Part shown: one piece after another, positions 16,232 to 23,872 of the stretch
Numbering within the stretch: position 1 is the stretch's first letter
Layout: every line of letters starts with the position of its first letter
Source of the DNA: Phyllobacterium myrsinacearum
GTDB taxonomy: Bacteria; Pseudomonadota; Alphaproteobacteria; Rhizobiales; Rhizobiaceae
Assembly: GCF_002980555.1 (NCBI RefSeq)
Contig: NZ_PVBT01000004.1
Location: 124,001 to 188,000 of the forward strand
DNA: 64,000 bases
Reading direction: 5' to 3'
The notes under the pieces: model-generated
Told to the model about the DNA's origin: nothing
The model's input: only the letters and a program-made list of their open reading frames with translations
The model's database searches: none
Position numbers and translations under genes: made by a program

Positions 16232-16984
16232 TCAACCAAATGCCTCTGCCAGTATGGTGTCTCCCTCGAGCCACAACTGCACAGCTTTCCCTTTCAGCCG
16301 CGGTTCCAAGTCCTCGGCTGTCTTGTAGAGGCCGTCTATGGCCAACAGTTCCGCTTCAAGCTTGCGGCAAAAAATGCGCGCCGTGGCGTTACCGGCCGAT
16401 CCGGCCATGGCCCGGCCCCGCAGCGTGCCATAGACATGGATAGAACCGCCGGCGACGACTTCAGCGCCCGATGCAACCGATCCGATGATTGTCACATCAC
16501 CCTCGGGGAAAATCACAGACTGTCCCGATCGCACAGGCTCTTTGATGATGATCGACGGCATCACGCGTAGCGGAGCAGCGCCGGAAGCATTTACAGAGGT
16601 TGCGGAAGGCTGGGCATTTCCGCTACGCGGTTCAATGGCTGTTTTTGCTGCCGGCGCTTGGAAATCGGTTGCTGATTTCCCACCCCTCATTGCGGGTGGC
16701 ATGCCGGGCGCAAGCAGCGACGGGCGTGCGCCTTCGATGCCCATGATCGATACCCCGCGCCTGGCAAGCTCTTCGATCAAAAGCGTCAGCTGCGCACGGT
16801 CGGTCTGCAGATTCTCAATGTCGAGAACGATCGGCTTGCCGAGGAAAAAGCCTGCAGAACGCGATGCGAGGTCGTCCAATTGGACCAGCCAACGATCGAT
16901 TGGTGCTTCGGGCGAAAGCACGAGGGCTAGAAACGAGCGGCCTTTAAGGCGAATTGGCTGAGAATCTGTTAGCACTTTGTTCAT
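16232..16984 (-). CDS. minC: MinC, septum formation inhibitor
   Basis: A 250-residue MinC. The N-terminal FtsZ-inhibiting domain spans about 10-105 (FLALVLSPEAPIDRWLVQLD). A variable linker rich in Ala/Pro/Ser follows. The C-terminal beta-helix from about 140 (VIFPEGDVTIIGSVASGAEV, GGSIHVYGTLRGRAMAG) binds MinD and dimerises. It heads the minCDE operon. The 120 bases upstream, before the Lrp gene end, are AT-rich and presumably hold the promoter, but no clear box is visible. Confidence 0.95.
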   Translation of the reverse strand: MNKVLTDSQPIRLKGRSFLALVLSPEAPIDRWLVQLDDLASRSAGFFLGKPIVLDIENLQTDRAQLTLLIEELARRGVSIMGIEGARPSLLAPGMPPAMRGGKSATDFQAPAAKTAIEPRSGNAQPSATSVNASGAAPLRVMPSIIIKEPVRSGQSVIFPEGDVTIIGSVASGAEVVAGGSIHVYGTLRGRAMAGSAGNATARIFCRKLEAELLAIDGLYKTAEDLEPRLKGKAVQLWLEGDTILAEAFG

Positions 16985-17104
16985 CTAGGTTAATTTTTCG
17001 TTCCGCGGGTATAGGCGGCTAATGGTTAACAGAAAGTTAATTTTGGCTGGTTTAACGGCACTGAAAATCGCGTGAGCAAAAAGCGTGGACACCCCGATGC
17101 GGGT

Positions 17105-17587
17105 TCACCGCAGTCGGCTGAGATCCACCGGACGATTGTTGATGATCGCTTCCATCGAAAAGAAGCCGGTGACCGTTGCAAGGTCGAAATTCGTGATCAA
17201 TTTCTGGTAGAACGCATCGTAGCCGGACATGCCTTTTGTCACGACCTTGATCAGATAGTCCCATTCTCCGCCGATCCGATAGAAATCAATCACCTCCGGC
17301 AACCGCTCAACATGGGCACGGAAACCCTCACTCCACTCTTTGGAATGGTGGCGGGTGCGGATCATCACGAAGACGGTCAGGTCGAGCCCCAGTGCCTCGA
17401 GATCGATAACACTGTGCGATCCACATATCAGGCCGAGAGAGTGGAGGCGCTGCAGCCGCCGCCAGCAGGCATTTTGAGACAGGCCGACCTTTTCCGCCAG
17501 ATCGCGCTGCGAGCGGTTCGCGTCAATCTGCATGGCGGTCAAAATTTTCATATCAAATACATCAATTTTTTTCAGATCATCGATCAT
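17105..17587 (-). CDS. Lrp/AsnC-family regulator, divergent from a sulfur-related pair
   Basis: A 160-residue Lrp/AsnC regulator starting MIDDLKKIDVFDMKIL. The helix-turn-helix is around 10-55 (RDLAEKVGLSQNACWRRLQR), followed by the RAM domain with RIGGEWDYLIKV. It is transcribed away from a class V aminotransferase with about 98 bases between. That gap carries a CAGATT/AATCTG inverted repeat and TTGACAC/GTGTCAA arms. Related regulators (DecR/YbaO) sense cysteine, and the partner genes suggest the same here, but the ligand is inferred. Confidence 0.85.
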   Translation of the reverse strand: MIDDLKKIDVFDMKILTAMQIDANRSQRDLAEKVGLSQNACWRRLQRLHSLGLICGSHSVIDLEALGLDLTVFVMIRTRHHSKEWSEGFRAHVERLPEVIDFYRIGGEWDYLIKVVTKGMSGYDAFYQKLITNFDLATVTGFFSMEAIINNRPVDLSRLR

Positions 17588-17662
17588 TTGACACGTCTTT
17601 TGGAAAAAATGGCAGAAAATAAGTGAGTTTTTGAACGTGTAGCAGATTACAATCTGTGTCAA
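17588..17662. promoter_or_regulatory. Inverted repeats in the divergent Lrp control region
   Basis: CAGATT-AC-AATCTG (17643-17656) is a tight inverted repeat about 29 bases before the aminotransferase ATG. TTGACAC (17588-17594) and GTGTCAA (17656-17662) are complementary arms at the two ends of the gap. The minus-strand reading of 17657-17662 is a perfect -35 hexamer TTGACA for the Lrp gene. Binding by the adjacent Lrp regulator is inferred. Confidence 0.45.
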
Positions 17663-17685
17663 TATCCAAGTCGAGGAGAATGATC

Positions 17686-19185
17686 ATGGATGCCATTCGC
17701 CCAGCGATAGGACGGAGCGAAACGCCTCTTTCCAAGTTCCGCCAGAGTCTGAAAAACGTCGGCGTGACGGGTGCTCTGCGCGACGGGCTCGTCGGGGCGA
17801 ACGCGAAAATCATCGGGCCTTATGGGGAAAGAGACCTGGTTTACGCCGACTATGTCGCATCCGGCCGCGCACTCCACCAGATCGAGCGCTTCATCCTGGA
17901 GGAGGTGCTCCCCTATTACGCCAACAGCCACACGGAAGCCTCCTATTGCGGTGGCTTCATGACCCGGATGCGGCGGGAAGCGCGCGCACTGATTGGTGAG
18001 TTCTGCGGAGCCAACGAAGGGCACGCCGTGATCTTCACCGGATCCGGCGCAACGGCGGGGATCAACCGTCTCGTCAAGCTGTTCGGCGTTGCTGAAGCCG
18101 CTGCGGCGGGCAAGCGCGCCCGGATCATTATCGGTCCCTACGAGCATCACTCCAACATTCTGCCCTGGCGGGAAAGCGGGGCTGAGATCGTTGAAATCGC
18201 CGAGCATCCATCCGGTGGGCCTGACCTGTCGCTTCTCCAGGCGGCGCTCCTCGACGGATCGCCGGATCTGACGATATGCACACTGTCTGCGGCATCGAAC
18301 ATCACGGGCATTACCAGCGATGTTGCGACGATCACCGCGATGGTGAAGGCGGCCGGTGCAAAGATGGTCTGGGATTATGCGGGCGCGGGTCCCTATGTGC
18401 CGATTGCCATGTCGCCCGCGCCGCATGCAGAGATCGACGCCATTGTTGTATCGCCGCACAAGTTCATCGGCGGTCCTGGTGCCAGCGGAATATTGATCCT
18501 TCGCCGCGACGCACTTTCGACGGAAAAGCCGTCTTGGCCGGGGGGCGGGACGGTGAAATTTGTGTCGCCGCGCACGCATGATTACAGCGATAGTCTTGAG
18601 GCCCGCGAGGAAGCAGGCACGCCGAATGTGATTGGCGACATACGGGCCGCGCTGGCATTCATCGTCAAGGATGCGATCGGGCTTGATGCGATGGTCACGC
18701 GCAACCGCGAGCTTGTACAGCGTGCATTGCGCGCCTGGGAAGGCATACCGCAACTGGAGCTCCTCGGCCTGTGCGAGCCAGATCGCCTGCCGATTTTTTC
18801 GTTCCGGGTGAAAAACGGAAAGGGCAGCTATGTCCACCAGCAGTTGATCACGCGCATGCTGAGCGACCGGTTTGGCATCCAGGCTCGCGGCGGTTGCGCC
18901 TGTGCCGGACCTTACGTGCACCGGCTGCTGTCGATCGATGATCAGGAGTCCGAGGAGATAAGACAAGCCATTCTTTCCGGTGAGGAAATCAGGAAACCCG
19001 GGTTCATCCGGCTGAATTTCAGCGTTCTGCTGCCGGATGACAAGGTACAGTTCATTCTCGACGCGGTGGCGCAGATTGCAGCCGATGCACCGGCCTTCGA
19101 GGCCGACTATGACGTCGATCCGAGCCGGGCAATATTCTTTCCACGAGTCGCAGCCAAGGAAGGTATCGCCTATGCAGAGGCCTGA
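17686..19185 (+). CDS. Class V PLP aminotransferase, cysteine desulfurase-like
   Basis: A 499-residue PLP enzyme of aminotransferase class V. Histidines in GPYEHHSN near 150-157, WDYAGAGPY near 229-237 and PLP lysine K259 in VSPHKFIGGPGASG are typical of the NifS/SufS fold. The catalytic-cysteine loop has RGGCACAGPY with C403 and C405, so sulfur transfer from cysteine is plausible. GAGGAG seven bases upstream supports the ATG at 17686. It overlaps the metallo-hydrolase by 14 bases. It is longer than SufS (about 400) by N-terminal and C-terminal additions. A cysteine desulfurase or lyase is the best call. Confidence 0.78.
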   Translation: MDAIRPAIGRSETPLSKFRQSLKNVGVTGALRDGLVGANAKIIGPYGERDLVYADYVASGRALHQIERFILEEVLPYYANSHTEASYCGGFMTRMRREARALIGEFCGANEGHAVIFTGSGATAGINRLVKLFGVAEAAAAGKRARIIIGPYEHHSNILPWRESGAEIVEIAEHPSGGPDLSLLQAALLDGSPDLTICTLSAASNITGITSDVATITAMVKAAGAKMVWDYAGAGPYVPIAMSPAPHAEIDAIVVSPHKFIGGPGASGILILRRDALSTEKPSWPGGGTVKFVSPRTHDYSDSLEAREEAGTPNVIGDIRAALAFIVKDAIGLDAMVTRNRELVQRALRAWEGIPQLELLGLCEPDRLPIFSFRVKNGKGSYVHQQLITRMLSDRFGIQARGGCACAGPYVHRLLSIDDQESEEIRQAILSGEEIRKPGFIRLNFSVLLPDDKVQFILDAVAQIAADAPAFEADYDVDPSRAIFFPRVAAKEGIAYAEA

Positions 19186-20050
19186 CGTCACTGGATTCCA
19201 CGATGTGCGCACAGGCAGCATCCAATATGTCGTTGCATGCCCGAATACGCGCAACTGCGCAATCATCGATCCGGTGCTCGATTTTGACGAGAAGTCTGGC
19301 TCGACGGCAACGACAAACGCCGACAATATTCTCGATTATATCCATAGCCGCGATCTGAAGCTCGCGTGGATTCTGGATACCCATCCGCATGCGGATCATT
19401 TTTCGGCTGCACACTATCTTAAGTCACGCACGGGTGCGCCGACAGCGATCGGCGAGCATGTGAAGCAGGTGCAGCAGATCTGGCAACAGATCTATAACTG
19501 CCCGGATCTTGCCTGCGACGGTTCGCAATGGGATCGCCTGTTTTCCGATGGCGAGGCGTTCCGCATTGGCGAGCTGGAGGCGCGCGTGATGCACGCGCCA
19601 GGCCACACATTGGCATCGATCAGCTATGTCATTGGCGATGCAGCCTTCATTCACGACACGCTTTTTATGCCCGACAGCGGCTCGGCCCGCGCAGATTTTC
19701 CAGGCGGCAGTGCAGCCAAGCTATGGCAATCGATCCAGGCCATTCTGAGCTTGCCCGGCCACACCCGCCTCTTCACCGGGCATGATTATATGCCAGGAGG
19801 GCGCCCGGCGCAGTGGGAGAGTTCGATAGCGGAGCAGAAGGAGAGAAATCCGCATGTTGCCGGTCTGTCAGAGAAGGATTTCGTCTTGCTTCGAGAGGCC
19901 CGCGACAGGACGTTGCCAATGCCGAAGCTCATTTTGCATGCGCTGCAGGTCAATATCCGCGCAGGGGAACTGCCCCGGATTGAGGAAAATGGGCGGCGTT
20001 ATCTGAAGATCCCGCTTGACGCGCTGCCAGGATCGACCTGGGGTTCGTGA
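19172..20050 (+). CDS. Metallo-beta-lactamase-fold hydrolase, persulfide dioxygenase (ETHE1/Blh)-like
   Basis: A 292-residue metallo-beta-lactamase-fold protein. The metal motif is DTHPHADH with H71, H73, D75 and H76; MHAPGHT near 140 and the TGHDYMP segment complete the set. The order NCAIIDPVLDFD at the N-terminus and the HPHADH motif match the ETHE1/Blh persulfide dioxygenase group, which oxidises glutathione persulfide to sulfite. The ATG lies inside the end of the aminotransferase gene, preceded by AAGGAAGG, so the two are coupled. A hydroxyacylglutathione hydrolase is the alternative. Confidence 0.82.
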   Translation: MQRPDVTGFHDVRTGSIQYVVACPNTRNCAIIDPVLDFDEKSGSTATTNADNILDYIHSRDLKLAWILDTHPHADHFSAAHYLKSRTGAPTAIGEHVKQVQQIWQQIYNCPDLACDGSQWDRLFSDGEAFRIGELEARVMHAPGHTLASISYVIGDAAFIHDTLFMPDSGSARADFPGGSAAKLWQSIQAILSLPGHTRLFTGHDYMPGGRPAQWESSIAEQKERNPHVAGLSEKDFVLLREARDRTLPMPKLILHALQVNIRAGELPRIEENGRRYLKIPLDALPGSTWGS

Positions 20051-20176
20051 CACATTGCATAGCTCTGTCCAGCGGTTGCGGCGAGCGTATCCCTGATGGC
20101 TTCAAAGGCCGCGTTTGCCGACGCGCTGTCGAAAGCGTCATAAATGTTGCACGCCGCCCATTACTCATATAAAACA

Positions 20177-20188
20177 CTGTAATTACAG
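20177..20188. promoter_or_regulatory. Perfect palindrome upstream of the orphan binding-protein gene
   Basis: CTGTAATTACAG is a perfect 12-base palindrome in the AT-rich 220-base gap before the binding-protein gene, about 84 bases before its ATG. It could be an operator for an unlinked repressor. No regulator gene is adjacent and no other copy in a control region was noticed, so the assignment is tentative. Confidence 0.35.
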
Positions 20189-20271
20189 AATTTTATGATT
20201 GATTTTTTATTTTTTTCACGGACCGCGCCGGTGCCATTTGATGCCGTCGCCCATTTTTTAAAGGTATTCAT

Positions 20272-21861
20272 ATGCAAGACAAATTCGATTTCCCGCGCGT
20301 ATTCACAGCAAAAAAAGATATGGATCGACGGCAGTTCATGGAGTGCGCCTTGGTTGCGGGCGCAGGCATGCTGCTTGGCCGATCAGCTTACGCAGGCGCA
20401 GCGAATATTGGTGCACCAATCAGGGGAGGGCTTCTGAAGGCAGGGATGCAAGGCGGCCAATCGACCGATAGCCTTGATCCAGCTCTAAACTCGTCGCAGG
20501 TGCCCTTTCTGTTCTGCAAGCAGTGGGGGGAGTTTCTTGTAAGGCTGACACCGGAGGGTGGTCTTGAAAATCGGATCGCCGAAGAAATCAATCCATCCAG
20601 TGACGGGAAGACCTGGACCATCAAAGTCCGCCGTGACATTGAATTTCATAATGGAAAAACCGTTTCCGCCGGCGATGTGGCCGCTACGCTTGAGCGCCAT
20701 GCCAGTGCAGGCTCTAAATCGGGAGCGTTTGGTATTCTCAAGAATATCACCGGAATCAAGGCGGCAGGCGATGATGTCATCATCTCGTTGGCGGTGTCCG
20801 ACGCCGATTTCCCTTATCTGATGGCTGACTATCATCTTGTCATTCAGCCCAATGGCGGAAAGGACAATCCCGCTGAGGGCATTTCTGCAGGCCCCTACAA
20901 GATCGCGGTCAATCAGCCGGGCGTGCGGCACGGCGGCGAACGTTTTGCCAATTACTGGCGCGCCGGCAAGGCTGCGCATGCCGACCAGATCGAAATCATA
21001 GTCATCAACGACGCAACGGCAAGGCTGGCAGCGTTGCAAAGCGGCCAGGTGCATATAGTCAATCGCGTCGAGCCAAAAGTGGTCGATCTGATCAAGCGGG
21101 TACCAACCATAAAGATTGAGAACGTGTCCGGCCGGGGTTTTTATCCATTCAACATGTTTTGCGATACCGCGCCATTCGGCAACAACGATTTGCGAATGGC
21201 GCTCAAGCTGGCGATGGACCGCGAAGATTTGCTTCACAAGGTTCTGAGAGGCTATGGTTCGGTGGGAAATGATTTTCCAATCAATGAAGCCTATCCGTTG
21301 TTTTCCGAGGATATCGAACAGCGCCGGTTTGATCCGGATATGGCGGCATCCCACTATAAAAAATCCGGCCACTCCGGCCCCATCGTTTTAAGGACGTCGG
21401 ACGTTGCATTTCCCGGTGCCGTTGATGCGGCGCAGTTGTATCAGCAAAGTTGCGCCAAGGCGGGTATCAAGATCGAAATCAAACGCGAGCCGGGCGATGG
21501 CTACTGGTCCGAGGTCTGGAACAAGCAGCCGTTTTCATTGTCATATTGGGGTGGCCGTCCGACACAGGACCAGATGTATTCTACTGGATATATATCGAGT
21601 GCGGATTGGAATGATACCCGGTTCAAGAACGAGGCTTTCGACAAGATGACACTCGCTGCCCGCGCCGAGCTTGACGAAGGCAAGCGCAAGCAAATTTACC
21701 GGGATATGGCGGTGTTGATCCGTAACGAAGGCGGGTTGATTGTGCCATTCTTCAATCAGATTATCGACGCCACGTCAGTCAAGGTGGGGGGATTTGTCAA
21801 AAGCAGGCAAGGAGAATTGATGGACGGATACGCGCTGAGTGAATGCTGGCTTGCGGCCTGA
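20272..21861 (+). CDS. Periplasmic solute-binding protein, peptide/nickel type (SBP_bac_5)
   Basis: A 529-residue family 5 solute-binding protein. A Tat-type signal is visible: MDRRQFMECALVAGAG near 17-32 with twin arginines, then cleavage after SAYA. The mature part shows RIAEEINPSSDGKTWTIKVR and the FHNGKTVSAGDV motif of DppA/OppA relatives. AAAGG precedes the ATG at 20272; the ATG at 20320 directly before the twin arginines is the alternative. No permease or ATPase genes are adjacent; only the phosphodiesterase follows, 10 bases on. Substrate unknown. Confidence 0.85.
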   Translation: MQDKFDFPRVFTAKKDMDRRQFMECALVAGAGMLLGRSAYAGAANIGAPIRGGLLKAGMQGGQSTDSLDPALNSSQVPFLFCKQWGEFLVRLTPEGGLENRIAEEINPSSDGKTWTIKVRRDIEFHNGKTVSAGDVAATLERHASAGSKSGAFGILKNITGIKAAGDDVIISLAVSDADFPYLMADYHLVIQPNGGKDNPAEGISAGPYKIAVNQPGVRHGGERFANYWRAGKAAHADQIEIIVINDATARLAALQSGQVHIVNRVEPKVVDLIKRVPTIKIENVSGRGFYPFNMFCDTAPFGNNDLRMALKLAMDREDLLHKVLRGYGSVGNDFPINEAYPLFSEDIEQRRFDPDMAASHYKKSGHSGPIVLRTSDVAFPGAVDAAQLYQQSCAKAGIKIEIKREPGDGYWSEVWNKQPFSLSYWGGRPTQDQMYSTGYISSADWNDTRFKNEAFDKMTLAARAELDEGKRKQIYRDMAVLIRNEGGLIVPFFNQIIDATSVKVGGFVKSRQGELMDGYALSECWLAA

Positions 21862-21871
21862 GGGAGACATA

Positions 21872-22723
21872 ATGACAGTCAGGTCGAAACTCCTGCTCAT
21901 CGTTCTCGATGGGGTACCCTACGAGAACTGGCGATCTCTTTTCGGCAATCTGGAGGGCTGGGTGCAGTCGGGCGAGGCGCGTGTATGGACCATGCGCTCC
22001 GTGCTGCCATCCACCTCAGCCAGTTGTTATGCCTCTATTCATACCGGCGTTCCGCCCCAGGTGCACGGCATACTCTCCAACGATATCAGGTTCAGGGTTT
22101 CCCAACCGGATATTTTCTCCGAAGTCTCGAAAGCGGGCGGGATAACCGCTGCCGTTACTCACTCCTTCTGGTCGGAATTTTTCCAGCGGCATCCGTTCGA
22201 TCCGGTCAGGGATATCGAGTGTGACAATGCGGAAGGGCCAATCCATCATGGGCGCTTTCATTCCATGTCAGGCTATAATTCAGCCAATCAGATGACGCCG
22301 AGCGACGATGACCTGTTTGCAACGCTGACAATGCTGATCGAGCGTTATTCGGTGGACTATGGAATCCTGCATACCTGTACGCTGGATTCGATGGGGCATC
22401 GTTTCGGGCATGAAACACCGGAAATGGATCATGCCGCCTATTTGCTGGACGCGCAACTGGCGGCCTATCTTCCGCGCTGGCGAGCAGCCGGATACGAAGT
22501 GATCGTAACGGCGGATCACGGGCAGACCTTGCGCGGCCATCACGGGGGGAGAGACCGTCGGATGCAGGAGTTTGCCCTGTACTATTTCGGCGATGCAGAA
22601 GGGTCTGGGACCGATACGGTCCTTGACCAACTGCAGCTTGCCCCCACGATATTGGACCGGTTGGGCGTTTCTATCCCTGCGACCATGCAAGCCACACCAT
22701 TCCTGTTCCCGATAGCTGAATAA
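21872..22723 (+). CDS. Alkaline-phosphatase-superfamily phosphodiesterase/nucleotide pyrophosphatase
   Basis: A 283-residue protein of the type I phosphodiesterase/nucleotide pyrophosphatase group. Metal and nucleophile motifs are D13 in IVLDGVPY, the LPSTSAS loop with T48 or S49, D172 and H176 in LDSMGHRFGH, D215-H216 in TADHGQ and H223. No signal peptide is visible, so the enzyme is probably cytoplasmic and may act on an imported phosphodiester or phosphonate-like compound. GGGAGACATA precedes the ATG. It is cotranscribed with the binding protein; the link between their substrates is inferred. Confidence 0.8.
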   Translation: MTVRSKLLLIVLDGVPYENWRSLFGNLEGWVQSGEARVWTMRSVLPSTSASCYASIHTGVPPQVHGILSNDIRFRVSQPDIFSEVSKAGGITAAVTHSFWSEFFQRHPFDPVRDIECDNAEGPIHHGRFHSMSGYNSANQMTPSDDDLFATLTMLIERYSVDYGILHTCTLDSMGHRFGHETPEMDHAAYLLDAQLAAYLPRWRAAGYEVIVTADHGQTLRGHHGGRDRRMQEFALYYFGDAEGSGTDTVLDQLQLAPTILDRLGVSIPATMQATPFLFPIAE

Positions 22724-23069
22724 TTCAGATTTCAATTGATCGACACGCCGATTCAGTGCGCCAGCCTGCCCGATTCCCACCTGCATGTTCTAGAAGACAT
22801 TTGAGAATGTATCTTGGCCGCCCAGTTCAACGCTCGAAAGCCAATCCTCGTTGTCTGGTAGCTGTTCGGCGGCAACAGGAAATGGAAATCGGAAAACCAG
22901 CATGACAACCACGGTATCCCTTGCTGAACCGTCGGGATCTTGAGTTTGAAGCCGGTTTATTTATCCCAACATATGATGAAAGGAGCGACGATCATATTCT
23001 GATAAAAAATTTCATACCGTTATTTGTACTCTTCTTGTTCTTTCATGGTTAAATGAAAAGGCGAAGTAA
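22724..23069. other. Gene-poor stretch after the phosphodiesterase gene
   Basis: 346 bases with no supported gene. On the minus strand a 37-codon frame at 22790-22903 (MLVFRFPFPVAAEQLP) looks protein-like, and its frame stays open for about 25 codons further upstream without an ATG, so it may be a remnant of a lost gene. The right part is AT-rich and probably holds the promoter of the broken secreted-protein gene. Confidence 0.35.
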
Positions 23070-23565
23070 ATGAATATTTTCAAGATATCAGTTTTTATTT
23101 TAACAGCCTCCACGATGTGTCTTAGCGGAACAGCGAGCGTCTGGTCCAAAGAAATGGGTTTGGCTGCATGCCGCAGACGCAACTGTCGCCCGCTATCAAA
23201 CTGCCCGATCTGACGTCTGCAGGCACCAGCATGCCCGCGCCCCTCAACGAACCTAGTCCCGGCACAGCAACAGAGGAACAACCCTATTCATTCCAGCATT
23301 TCATGCTGGACCAGGCGCAGTCTCTCGTTGATACCGGCTTGCAAGATGCGGGTTACACCTATCTGAACGTCGATGAGTGGAATGGGAGGGAAAAACCTAC
23401 TCAGAGGGTAAGATCGTTGCAGCTGCGTGTAACAGCGAAATAAAGGCTGAAATATCAAACAGAACGGATGCCAATAGCCCTTTCATTTACAGCAACGGTT
23501 ATGGAAGTAATGTCACCAACTTTATGTGGGCCATGCCCTTAAGTGGTGAGCCGTCACCACAATAA
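23070..23565 (+). pseudogene. Frameshifted gene for a small secreted protein
   Basis: Three successive reading frames appear to make one protein. Frame 1 (23070-23213) starts MNIFKISVFILTASTMCLSG, a good Sec signal peptide. Frame 2 (from about 23168 to 23443) continues LSPAIKLPDLTSAGTSMPAP to YLNVDEWNG. Frame 3 (from about 23377 to 23565) continues GKTYSEGKIVAAACNSEIKA to the stop. The second break falls in GGGAGGGAAAAACC, a run prone to indels, so sequencing error is possible. The family is not recognised. Confidence 0.55.
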
Positions 23566-23872
23566 ATCTGTGCTGGGCGATTGGAGGTTTGTACCATTCC
23601 GTTTCAATGTCACGCAAATGGGATGCGGTGCAAACCTTCTGCCAATCAATAATGGCGGCGGTGTTCTGCCGGCTTTCACATGAGCCAGGCATTTTCAAAG
23701 CTCAAAGCCGCCATTTTTGACGCGTCTACCATCCATTCATGTGTGCGATGGTATCTGATGTGCAATCTCAGCCTGCGCCATCGGAAGGAAATGTTGGCAG
23801 AGCGTCCGCATGAGTTCGGTTCGCGCCATCTGCCGCATGGCAAACTGGTTACTCGTTACGATAATCGACACC
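23566..23872. other. Non-coding stretch with an imperfect long inverted repeat
   Basis: 307 bases without a supported gene. GATTGGAGGTTTGTACC (23579-23595) and GGTGCAAACCTTCTGCCAATC (23627-23647) are imperfect complementary arms around a 31-base loop. The structure could be a terminator-like hairpin for the broken gene or the remnant of a small mobile repeat. The rest shows nothing recognisable. Confidence 0.35.

Noticed and set aside
17659-19326. A 555-codon minus-strand frame opposite the class V aminotransferase
   Set aside because: It is the antisense shadow of a clearly real gene, with high Arg/His content and no family pattern.
20051-20177. A minus-strand open stretch reading YDAFDSASANAAFEAIRDTL
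   Set aside because: Protein-like, but preceded by a stop with no start codon, and it overlaps the end of the metallo-hydrolase gene. Could be a remnant, not supportable.
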